Assembly: GCA_031283015.1 (NCBI GenBank)
Contig: JAITCQ010000061.1
Span: 1 to 11,971 of the forward strand
Length of the DNA stretch: 11,971 bases
Source of the DNA: Candidatus Methanoplasma sp.
GTDB lineage: Archaea; Thermoplasmatota; Thermoplasmata; Methanomassiliicoccales; Methanomethylophilaceae
Reading direction: 5' to 3'
Within the stretch, counting starts at the first letter, position 1, and each line of letters begins with the position of its first letter. A program made the translations under genes and the position numbers. Positions 6,472 through 11,971 of the stretch are shown here, one piece after another. The notes beneath the pieces are model-generated. The model did no database searches. It was not told where the DNA came from and saw only the letters and a program-made list of their open reading frames with translations.

Positions 6472-7291
6472 GGGGTATCGGAGGGTCCTCCGGCTCCTTC
6501 CCGTCCCAAGGCTCTTTCCCTATCTCTTTCAGCCTCATCATCACCAGCTCCTTCCCCTTCTCCGATACGCCGTAGATGGGGATCTTGGTGCCGGCGATGA
6601 CAACGTCCCTCCCGGAAGCTTCCGATCTCAGGGCCTGGGAGGCGCACGCGGTGATCACGTCGCAGACGCAGAACGCCTCGCGGGCGTCGTCGGGCGTCAT
6701 TCCCGATCCGTGGACCGTCATTATAACGACGGAACCTCCGAACTCATTCCTGAGGGCCGAGGCGTCCTTCGCGGACACGACGGTGACGGCCACCGTCCCG
6801 TACCCCATCGCTTTAGCCTTCCTCACCCCGCCGGCTGCGTCGATCGCCGCCGCGGAAGGGTCGAGGACGTTCTCCCTCCCGACGCCTTCGATGACGCTTT
6901 CTATCGGGGATGTTTCGCACAGCCCGGATATCCTTCCTCCGAGGCCCTGCACGATCTCGGGGTCGGTCACGACCACGGTGCCGCAGCCGTCGGCCGCGAT
7001 CACCGCCGCGTCTATCTTTCTGTGCTTCAGAGCGGAGCTCAGCACCTCCGATATCCCGAAGGAAAGGAAATCCTTCATGCGTATCTGGCGATCGGACGTG
7101 CACATGCCGAACGACTCGATCCTGAACTCGATGTTCGACTTTACGATCGATTCCGTGAGCTCGTCTATCCCGCGGTACTTTTTGAAAAGGGGACAGAACT
7201 TGACCTTAGGCCCGCTGACCACCGTGACCTTCCCGTCCTCGATGACCACCTTGGACATGCCGAGACATTCCATGACGTGGCGGTCGGTCAT
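6464..7291 (-). CDS. Methanogenesis marker protein 8 (DUF2099)
   Basis: This 275-residue protein matches my knowledge of the DUF2099 family, found essentially in methanogens and of unknown biochemical role. Recognisable blocks are KFCPLFKKYRGIDELT (31-46), SNIEFRIESFGMCTSDR (52-68), FLSFGISEVL (75-84), AVIAADGCGTVVVTDPEIVQG (96-116), GGRISGLCETSPIESVI (118-134) and CDVITACAS (210-218). Eight cysteines (9, 33, 64, 103, 125, 208, 210, 216) include several within these blocks, so a metal or redox role is possible but unproven. Its ATG overlaps the cyclophilin stop (ATGA), so it is translated from the same transcript. It is the main evidence that the organism is a methanogen. Confidence 0.9.
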   Translation of the reverse strand: MTDRHVMECLGMSKVVIEDGKVTVVSGPKVKFCPLFKKYRGIDELTESIVKSNIEFRIESFGMCTSDRQIRMKDFLSFGISEVLSSALKHRKIDAAVIAADGCGTVVVTDPEIVQGLGGRISGLCETSPIESVIEGVGRENVLDPSAAAIDAAGGVRKAKAMGYGTVAVTVVSAKDASALRNEFGGSVVIMTVHGSGMTPDDAREAFCVCDVITACASQALRSEASGRDVVIAGTKIPIYGVSEKGKELVMMRLKEIGKEPWDGKEPEDPPIPLI

Positions 7292-7770
7292 CCGTCCACC
7301 ACTTCCGCTTTTGATATTTTTATGTCGGCCAACGGGCGGTCGCCGCGGTCCGTCGGGGAACCGCCGATCAGGTCCACGACGTCCATGCCCTTAACGACGC
7401 GTCCGAAGACCGGGTGCGCGTACGGCGTCCTCGGATTCTCTTTGTCAAGATAGGTGTTGTCCACCAGATTTATGAAGAACTGGCTTCCGCCGGAGTCGGG
7501 CCTTCCGGTGTTTGCCATGGATATGGTGCCCCTGAGGTTGGAGTGGCCGGTCCCGAACTCGTCCTTTATGGTATATCCCGGCCCGCCCCTCCCGGTGCCT
7601 TCCGGGTCCCCGCCCTGGATCATGAAGTTCTTGATCACGCGGTGGAACACGGTCCCGTCGTAGAACCCCGCCCCTGCCAGCTTTACGAAGTTGCCGGTGG
7701 TTATCGGCATGTCGCCGTGCATCTCTATCTCTATGTCCCCCATTGTCGTGCGGAGTATCACCTTGGTCAT
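7288..7770 (-). CDS. Cyclophilin-type peptidyl-prolyl isomerase
   Basis: This 160-residue cytosolic cyclophilin catalyses cis-trans isomerisation of prolyl peptide bonds. The catalytic motif FHRVIKNFMIQGGD (42-55) contains R44, F49, M50 and Q52. GTISMANTGRPDSGGSQFFI (81-100) and HPVFGRVVKGMDVVD (119-133) follow. Tyr107 replaces the Trp that gives human CypA high cyclosporin affinity, and 8 extra residues (111-118) sit between LDK and HPVFG. I chose the ATG at 7770 because a TATA box centred at 7795 would start the transcript right at it, and the family motif MTKVILRTTMGDI begins there; a GTG at 7791 is less likely. There is no signal peptide. It is the first gene of a two-gene unit with marker 8. 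Confidence 0.94.
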   Translation of the reverse strand: MTKVILRTTMGDIEIEMHGDMPITTGNFVKLAGAGFYDGTVFHRVIKNFMIQGGDPEGTGRGGPGYTIKDEFGTGHSNLRGTISMANTGRPDSGGSQFFINLVDNTYLDKENPRTPYAHPVFGRVVKGMDVVDLIGGSPTDRGDRPLADIKISKAEVVDG

Positions 7771-7791
7771 GGAAAGCAATAGACTTCCCAC

Positions 7792-7798
7792 AATAAAA
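7792..7798 (-). promoter_or_regulatory. TATA box for the cyclophilin-marker 8 unit
   Basis: On the minus strand the element reads TTTTATT. Its centre is about 25 bases upstream of the ATG at 7770, so transcription would begin at or within a base or two of the start codon. This predicts a leaderless mRNA and agrees with the lack of a convincing SD before that ATG. Confidence 0.5.
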
Positions 7799-7800
7799 CC

Positions 7801-7922
7801 ATTTTTAACTCTTTACATAAACCATCCTTTGACCGAAAGGAGGTCCGCCGTCGATATTTCCTATCCGGCGAAGCCGCAGATCACAGCGCTCAACACAAAA
7901 CATTCTATTCGGGAAAAGCATT
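7801..7922 (+). promoter_or_regulatory. Promoter and leader region before the TraB-domain gene
   Basis: This divergent region has two AT-rich TATA candidates on the plus strand, near 7802-7809 and at 7812-7820. They are followed by AAAGGAGGT (7836-7844), the strongest SD-like sequence in the window, yet no ATG, GTG or TTG lies 5-12 bases downstream. CGCCG (7846-7850) can pair with CGGCG (7866-7870), and CGGC (7866-7869) alternatively pairs with GCCG (7873-7876) around a GAA loop. The frame of the TraB gene is open back to the stop at 7830. The region is probably a leader of about 80-90 bases, or it encodes an N-terminal extension starting at a non-canonical codon. Confidence 0.4.
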
Positions 7923-8651
7923 ATGTCTGTGATGATAACGATGGTGGGGACCGGGCATGTTTTCAAGATATTCGAACAGGTCGCCTTCATTGTGAAATAT
8001 ACATGGCCGGACGCCGTCCTCGTGGAACTTGACGAAAGAAGATACGCCGCATTGACTTGCGATTCCGGCAGCGACAGGGACTCGGAGGATCTTCCGAGGC
8101 TGTACCGTGAGACGGCCGAATACCAGGACCGGATGTCGAAGGAGAACGAGGCAGCCACGGGGAGCGACATGCTCGCCGCCATCCAAACCGGCAGGGCCGC
8201 CGGCGCAGACATTGTATGCATCGACATGGATGCCGAGCAGACCATGAGAGAAGTAGAGGAGGGCATGTCGTCCTGCGAAAGGATGAGGTATTCCGTGTCC
8301 TCTGTGACGGACCGCTTCTTTGGAAGGGAAAGGCTGAAACTGACGCAGAGCCGTTTCGCAGCGGATGAGGAAAAGTACGTCCGCAAGATGCGCAGAAGGT
8401 TCCCGACGCTGGTGGAGAAGCTGATAGACGAAAGGAATGAATACATGGCCGAAAGGATCAGAGAGGCATCGGAAAAATACAAGAACATGGTGGTCGTGGT
8501 GGGAGATGCGCATGTCAAGGGGATATGCGAGATATTGGAAGGGATCGACGTATACAAGATAAGGTTGGCGGACATGATGGACCAAGAAAGGATGAACGAC
8601 ATAAAGTCCAGCATCTGGAACAGAAAGGCGGAGGCTCAAGAATGGACGTAA
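7923..8651 (+). CDS. TraB-domain protein without membrane domain
   Basis: This 242-residue protein shows the TraB/PrgY/GumN (TIKI-like) pattern. The N-terminal GxxH-type motif is VGTGHVF (8-14), followed by AVLVELDERR (31-40). LIDERNEYMAERI (167-179) and VVVVGDAHVKGI (190-201) lie near the C-terminus. The conserved His and Glu residues are those proposed to form a metal-dependent hydrolase site in related proteins; the archaeal function is unknown. Many archaeal TraB proteins continue into a C-terminal membrane region, but this one ends after the soluble domain and has no signal peptide. The middle (about 100-190) is charged and helical. The ATG at 7923 has only a weak SD. The gene overlaps thyX by 10 bases, so the two are coupled. 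Confidence 0.8.
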   Translation: MSVMITMVGTGHVFKIFEQVAFIVKYTWPDAVLVELDERRYAALTCDSGSDRDSEDLPRLYRETAEYQDRMSKENEAATGSDMLAAIQTGRAAGADIVCIDMDAEQTMREVEEGMSSCERMRYSVSSVTDRFFGRERLKLTQSRFAADEEKYVRKMRRRFPTLVEKLIDERNEYMAERIREASEKYKNMVVVVGDAHVKGICEILEGIDVYKIRLADMMDQERMNDIKSSIWNRKAEAQEWT

Positions 8652-9307
8652 GGCTTCTTGCGCACACCCCGAACGCCGATTCCATCTGCGCCGCGGCCGG
8701 AAGGTCCTGTTACTCGGAGAAGGCCTCCGCAGACCTTTTGGACATGAAGGATCCGGAGAAAGCCCTCGGCAAGATAGTCGGAATGGGCCACCACTCGGTC
8801 GTGGAGCACGCGGTGTTCACATTCTCCGTCGACGGAGTGTCCAGAGCGCTCACGCATCAATTGGTAAGGCATAGGATCGCGTCGTACTCCCAGCAGAGCC
8901 AGAGATATGTATCGCTGAAAGACCCCACGTACGTGGTCCCGGAGACAGTGAGGGCGGATCCCGCGTCCCTCGAGCTGTACGAGGAAACGATGAGGAAGAT
9001 ATGGGACGCATACGGGAAACTGGCGGAGGCGGTCCCCGCCGAGGATGCCAGATACATCCTTCCCAACGGGTGCACCACCAACATAACGATAACGATGAAC
9101 GCAAGGGAGCTGCGCCATTTCTTCTCGCTGAGATGCTGCGAGCGCGCCCAGTGGGAGATTAGGGAGCTGGCGGACAGAATGCTGGCACTTTGTACAGAGG
9201 TCTCCCCTGTGATATTCCGGGACGCAGGGCCGCCATGCATGAGGGGGCCGTGCCCGGAGGGGAAGCTGTCATGTGGCCGCCCGCGCAAACCCAACAAGCT
9301 TAAATAA
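8642..9307 (+). CDS. thyX: Flavin-dependent thymidylate synthase
   Basis: This 221-residue protein is ThyX, which makes dTMP from dUMP using methylene-tetrahydrofolate (or the archaeal methylene carrier), FAD and NADPH. The ThyX signature RHRIASYSQQSQRY (76-89) fits RHRxxSxxxxSxR exactly. GHHSVVEHAVFTF (49-61), EDARYILPNGCTTN (134-147) and FSLRCCERAQWEIR (161-174) are also typical. The ATG at 8642 is preceded by CGGAGG (8629-8634), and the homology begins there. The C-terminal tail has C199, C204 and C211 in PPCMRGPCPEGKLSCG, a possible metal-binding or redox cluster. It overlaps the TraB gene by 10 bases. Presence of ThyX suggests, but does not prove, the absence of ThyA. Confidence 0.97.
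   Translation: MDVRLLAHTPNADSICAAAGRSCYSEKASADLLDMKDPEKALGKIVGMGHHSVVEHAVFTFSVDGVSRALTHQLVRHRIASYSQQSQRYVSLKDPTYVVPETVRADPASLELYEETMRKIWDAYGKLAEAVPAEDARYILPNGCTTNITITMNARELRHFFSLRCCERAQWEIRELADRMLALCTEVSPVIFRDAGPPCMRGPCPEGKLSCGRPRKPNKLK
9299..9307 (+). promoter_or_regulatory. TATA box for rps17e inside the thyX end
   Basis: CTTAAATAA overlaps the last codons and stop of thyX. A start about 26 bases downstream gives a leader of roughly 15 bases that still contains the SD GGTGA (9334-9338) before the ATG at 9344. The element suggests that rps17e can be transcribed independently of the TraB-thyX pair. Confidence 0.45.
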
Positions 9308-9343
9308 GGAATCCCCATAATCGGGTCCATATCGGTGAAAGAA

Positions 9344-9535
9344 ATGGGAAGGATAAGGCCCACATACATCAAGAGAGTCGCCATCGAGCTTCTCAACAAA
9401 TACCCTCAGGCGTTCAACAGGGATTTTGAGAACAACAAGGTGATGGTGAACAACCTCACAGACGTATACTCGGTAAAAATGAGGAACAGGATAGCCGGAT
9501 ACATAACGCGCTACATGTCCCGTCCGGAAGTCTGA
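9344..9535 (+). CDS. rps17e: Ribosomal protein S17e
   Basis: This 63-residue protein is archaeal S17e, a helical small-subunit protein. It begins MGRIRPTYIKRVAIELLNKYP and continues with FNRDFENNKVMVNNL, then a C-terminal NRIAGYITRYM, all typical of the family and of its archaeal length. I place the start at ATG 9344 rather than the in-frame GTG 9335, because GGTGA (9334-9338) is a well-spaced SD for the ATG and the conserved N-terminus begins there. A TATA box within the end of thyX could give it its own transcript, and a tRNA gene follows 40 bases after its stop. Confidence 0.96.
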   Translation: MGRIRPTYIKRVAIELLNKYPQAFNRDFENNKVMVNNLTDVYSVKMRNRIAGYITRYMSRPEV

Positions 9536-9575
9536 AACCTCTTAACAACAGATTGGTTTTTCCGCGGAACAATCC

Positions 9576-9649
9576 GCCCGCGTGGGGTAGCTTGGATATC
9601 CTGAGAGATTGCGGATCTCTTGACCCGGATTCGAATTCCGGCGCGGGCA
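9576..9649 (+). tRNA. tRNA-Arg, anticodon GCG
   Basis: A complete 74-base cloverleaf can be folded. The acceptor stem is GCCCGCG (9576-9582) with CGCGGGC (9642-9648). The D arm starts TGGGGTAGCTTGG. The anticodon stem AGAGA (9604-9608) pairs with TCTCT (9616-9620) around loop TTGCGGA, giving anticodon GCG (9611-9613), which reads CGC and CGU as arginine. The variable loop is 4 bases, and the T arm is CCGGA-TTCGAAT-TCCGG. The discriminator is A9649. The next bases are CCT, so CCA is not encoded. There is no intron. A TATA-like CTTAACAA (9541-9548) precedes it. Confidence 0.95.
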
Positions 9650-9658
9650 CCTACACTT

Positions 9659-11605
9659 TCATCCGCCTGCGGCGTCATCGGCCGTCGGCTCCTGACCCCA
9701 CACGCGCTTCACGATCTCGACATCGCCCGGAGGCAGTATTCTGGATATCTCCTCCTCCGGCACCCGGAAGTCCTTCGCGATCTCTCCGGACCGTCTTCCG
9801 CTCTTTCCCTTTCCGGGACCCAGGATCATATATCTGCCGCCGCTGAATAGTTCGGCGGGTCCGCACATTATCTTCCGCGCGCCCTGATAGGATATCTCTC
9901 CAATGCCAAGTTCCATCTTCAGATGGTGTTCGTAGTTCCTCTTCCCTCTGACGATGAACGCACCTCTGGGAACGAACTCTCCCGGATTCGGGGTCTTGCT
10001 CACCTGGTCCGGATAGGCCCAGAATGCCGCGCCCTCCGGGAGCGCGGCCACCCAGGCCTTCGACTGTGCCAGAGCAAAGGTGCACGCCTCCCTCAACTCA
10101 TCGGGAGTTGCGGCGTATCCATCCTTAAGGACAACGGAAGGGGCGCCGTGTACGTCCGCATGGACGAACACATCCTTCTCCTTCAGGTGCTTTTTGACCA
10201 CATGGTCGTTCGAGTGAGCGTCCCTTCCGGCGATGACCAGTTTTCCGGAGGAGGTGATGAACCATTTGTACCTCTCGAACCAGAACTGTTTGGTTGGTTG
10301 GGCTCTGCCCAAGGCGGCCGCTTTGGCCTTTTCTATGCCTTTCTGCTTTTTCTCCAGCTCGGCCTCGCTCTCCTTCATCGCGTCCTCTGCCCTCTTCGCC
10401 TTCTCGGCGATGTCCTTACTTCTCTGATAGATCAGCGAGGCGTTGGCGTCGATCCCCTTTGTGTAATCCAGCCGGACCTTCAGCCCCGATATGTCCGCCG
10501 TGACGGTGTTCTTGGGAGGCTCGATGTCCGTGACGAAAGATATCTTCCTGGCCCCTTCCGCAAGCTTCTCCCAGGTGAGCTCCTTTGACTTCTGACCGAG
10601 CACGGTCAGGAGTTCATTGATCCTCTGGTAATCCATATAAACGGCGTCCGCCCTGTTCTTAAGGTCCTCCGATTCCATTCTGTACTCGTCGACGGTCTCG
10701 GCCTGCTTCTGAATCCTTTTTTTGAGCTTCTCGGTCTCCGGGTCGACGTACGCCTCCTCCTCAGTCTGCCCGATCTCTTTCAGAAGGGCGTCGATCGCCA
10801 AGGACATGCTCCCGACCCTCTCGGATTCCGCATCGCGGTATATGCGCATGTCCACCGGGGCAACGTCTATGATCTTCCCGTCCTTTCTGAACACCGCAGG
10901 CTCGCCGTTTTGTATGACGCTGTCAACGATCTCCCTGAGTGAGGCGTACATTCTGCTCAGGCCCTCGTCGCCGACCGTTCCGGACGGGGCGTTCTTGTCC
11001 ACGCCCGCCCTCAGGCATATCTCCTCCGAATACTGTCCGCCGAGGTTGACGACGGTCGCCAGAGTCCTTACCGTATCGGAACCAGATGATCTGAATGTCT
11101 CTCTGAACTCTCCGAACGGCGACTCGATGGGATCGAACCGGCTCTTAGGCATAACGTAGTCCTCGCCGGGGCGGGTAGAGCGGTCCCTCCAGGTCCTGTG
11201 AGTGAGGCAGTTGACTATCTTCCCGTCCTGCACAAGCAGCACGTTCCCGCCTCCGAACATCTCGAATATCAGTTTGTACTCCCCGTCGGATTTGAAGATC
11301 TCGGTGACGGTGATCCTGTCGAAACCGGCCTGCACGGTCTTTCCAATCCTTGCGTTCGTGATGTATTTCCTCAGGAACGTAGCGAATGAAGTGGGGGTCT
11401 CCGGCGTTTCCGGGCGGAAAGGCGCAAGGTACAGCCATTTCTTGTCCCGAAAGAACAGCTCTCTTTTCCCGTCCCCCTGCACGTTCAGACGGAAGAGGAC
11501 ATTCCCGGCGCCCCAGTGGAATATCTTATCGATGTGCGCCCCTTCCAGCGATGCCATCTCCGAAACGATCGAGCGGACGTCGAAAGAGCTCATCTCCTTC
11601 TTCAT
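9659..11605 (-). CDS. rqcH: Rqc2/NEMF-family ribosome quality control protein
   Basis: This 648-residue protein has the NFACT architecture of Rqc2, NEMF and bacterial RqcH, which bind the large subunit carrying a stalled peptidyl-tRNA and add C-terminal tails. The NFACT-N domain (about 5-270) has D9 and D96-R97 (FDRITV), at the positions of the acidic and DR residues needed for tailing in relatives. Two coiled-coil stretches (about 280-345 and 395-435) flank a middle segment. The NFACT-R/DUF814 domain (about 437-560) contains FWFERYKWF, AGRDAHSNDHVVKKHL and HADVHGAPSVVLKDG. A TATA box 28 bases before ATG 11605 predicts a leaderless mRNA; ATG 11593 is the alternative. Its stop lies 9 bases from the end of the convergent tRNA gene. 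Confidence 0.93.
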   Translation of the reverse strand: MKKEMSSFDVRSIVSEMASLEGAHIDKIFHWGAGNVLFRLNVQGDGKRELFFRDKKWLYLAPFRPETPETPTSFATFLRKYITNARIGKTVQAGFDRITVTEIFKSDGEYKLIFEMFGGGNVLLVQDGKIVNCLTHRTWRDRSTRPGEDYVMPKSRFDPIESPFGEFRETFRSSGSDTVRTLATVVNLGGQYSEEICLRAGVDKNAPSGTVGDEGLSRMYASLREIVDSVIQNGEPAVFRKDGKIIDVAPVDMRIYRDAESERVGSMSLAIDALLKEIGQTEEEAYVDPETEKLKKRIQKQAETVDEYRMESEDLKNRADAVYMDYQRINELLTVLGQKSKELTWEKLAEGARKISFVTDIEPPKNTVTADISGLKVRLDYTKGIDANASLIYQRSKDIAEKAKRAEDAMKESEAELEKKQKGIEKAKAAALGRAQPTKQFWFERYKWFITSSGKLVIAGRDAHSNDHVVKKHLKEKDVFVHADVHGAPSVVLKDGYAATPDELREACTFALAQSKAWVAALPEGAAFWAYPDQVSKTPNPGEFVPRGAFIVRGKRNYEHHLKMELGIGEISYQGARKIMCGPAELFSGGRYMILGPGKGKSGRRSGEIAKDFRVPEEEISRILPPGDVEIVKRVWGQEPTADDAAGG

Positions 11606-11630
11606 GGTCTAGGTTATGCAGGTGCCGGAG

Positions 11631-11636
11631 ATAAAG
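11631..11636 (-). promoter_or_regulatory. TATA box for the Rqc2-family gene
   Basis: On the minus strand the element reads CTTTAT within an AAACTTTATCT context. Its centre is about 28 bases from the ATG at 11605, consistent with a leaderless or nearly leaderless transcript, and no SD lies before that ATG. Confidence 0.5.
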
Positions 11637-11650
11637 TTTCTTTACCGGAA

Positions 11651-11667
11651 GGGCGGAAGGTCCGCCC
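11651..11667. repeat. Perfect 7-bp hairpin between the DUF2798-like and Rqc2-family genes
   Basis: GGGCGGA (11651-11657) and TCCGCCC (11661-11667) are exact inverted repeats around a 3-base centre, with ACC (11644-11646) and GGT (11668-11670) able to extend the stem past a bulge. It lies 27 bases past the stop of the DUF2798-like gene and about 15 bases upstream of the Rqc2-family TATA box. It could be a terminator-like RNA hairpin, though no T-run follows, or a DNA site for a dimeric regulator of the downstream gene. Confidence 0.55.
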
Positions 11668-11693
11668 GGTGTCCGTAAGCCCTCCGATCCGGC

Positions 11694-11942
11694 TCAGCCG
11701 CCGATACGCGTTTTAGACGCGGTCCATTTGAGAAACCTTGGCACGGCGATCGACAGTGGCAGCGCCACCGCAAATCCGAGCAGCCAGCTTTTCAGCCATA
11801 TCCATGGGAACGCCTCCGCTCCGACGTTGACCGCGGTCATGACGGAGGACATGCCCAGGGACATGAAGAACGCCATACCCAGGCTCATGAATATGAACAT
11901 CTTTTTGTTCTTGCGGGGGGTGACCGGTCCTTCCTGTTCCAA
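11694..11942 (-). CDS. Small two-helix membrane protein, DUF2798-like
   Basis: This protein of 82 residues or more resembles DUF2798 proteins, small membrane proteins of unknown function. A Lys/Arg-rich N-terminus (PRKNKK, 9-14) precedes helix 1 (about 15-41, MFIFMSLGMAFFMSLGM...), and helix 2 lies about 47-70 (PWIWLKSWLLGFAVALPLSI), ending KWTASKTRIGG. Helix 1 contains an 8-residue near-repeat (FMSLGM twice). The proposed start is TTG 11942 with SD GAGGT (11949-11953). The frame is open from there to the window edge, so the true start may lie outside; ATG 11900 is a shorter alternative without an SD. No function is assigned. Confidence 0.65.
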   Translation of the reverse strand: MEQEGPVTPRKNKKMFIFMSLGMAFFMSLGMSSVMTAVNVGAEAFPWIWLKSWLLGFAVALPLSIAVPRFLKWTASKTRIGG

Positions 11943-11971
11943 CTTTCTACCTCGATCTGATACGCAGATGC

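Noticed and set aside
6576..7453. Two plus-strand open frames opposite the marker 8 and cyclophilin genes
   Set aside because: The minus-strand frames carry unmistakable family motifs; the plus-strand products are low-complexity shadows.
7771..7791. GTG start at 7791 for the cyclophilin
   Set aside because: It would add 7 residues that do not look like the family, and the TATA box position predicts a transcript beginning at the ATG at 7770.
8525..8641. N-terminal extension of thyX from an upstream ATG at 8525
   Set aside because: The extra residues are out-of-frame reading of the TraB gene; SD CGGAGG and ThyX homology both point to ATG 8642.
1..11971. CRISPR array, insertion sequence, prophage or defence system
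   Set aside because: No regularly spaced repeats, transposase, integrase or known defence motifs are present; nearly all of the sequence is housekeeping genes.

Overview
The window is a stretch of an archaeal, most likely methanogen, chromosome. Every information-processing gene is of archaeal type: L7Ae, S28e, L24e, aIF5B, S6e, aIF2-gamma, S17e and a NEMF-type Rqc2 protein. TATA-like boxes lie about 25-28 bases upstream of inferred transcript starts, and Shine-Dalgarno (SD) sites are complementary to the 3' end of archaeal 16S rRNA. One gene belongs to the methanogenesis marker protein 8 family (DUF2099), which points to a methanogen. None of the 16 genes ends in TAG (13 TGA, 3 TAA). Together with the fairly GC-rich sequence this would suit a pyrrolysine-using lineage such as Methanomassiliicoccales, but that placement is an inference.

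Layout. (1) Positions 1-4236, plus strand: a tightly packed translation operon, rpl7ae-rps28e-rpl24e-ndk-infB, ending with a bifunctional phosphoglucose/phosphomannose isomerase gene one base after infB. Its leader holds a TATA box and a candidate kink-turn next to the L7Ae ribosome binding site, as expected for autoregulation by L7Ae. (2) Positions 4237-4461: a gap carrying an 85-base imperfect hairpin of about 30 base pairs, then the promoter of the next operon. (3) Positions 4462-6471, plus strand: rps6e, the aIF2-gamma gene and a PIN-domain (Fcf1/Utp24-like) nuclease gene. (4) Positions 6464-7770, minus strand: a cyclophilin gene overlapping the marker 8 gene by 4 bases (ATGA). (5) Positions 7771-7922: a divergent intergenic region with promoter-like elements for both directions and a strong SD sequence that has no canonical start codon. 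(6) Positions 7923-9649, plus strand: a TraB-domain protein overlapping thyX, then rps17e with its own promoter, then tRNA-Arg(GCG). (7) Positions 9659-11942, minus strand: an Rqc2/NEMF homologue with a leaderless-type promoter, a perfect small hairpin, and a small two-helix DUF2798-like membrane protein that may continue past the window edge.

Most of the window is core translation machinery and housekeeping; I see no defence system, mobile element or CRISPR array. The parts that gene annotation does not explain are small and regulatory: the L7Ae leader, the 85-base hairpin between the isomerase gene and rps6e, the orphan SD before the TraB gene, and the inverted repeats near two promoters. 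The least understood protein is the marker 8 protein, coupled here to a peptidyl-prolyl isomerase.
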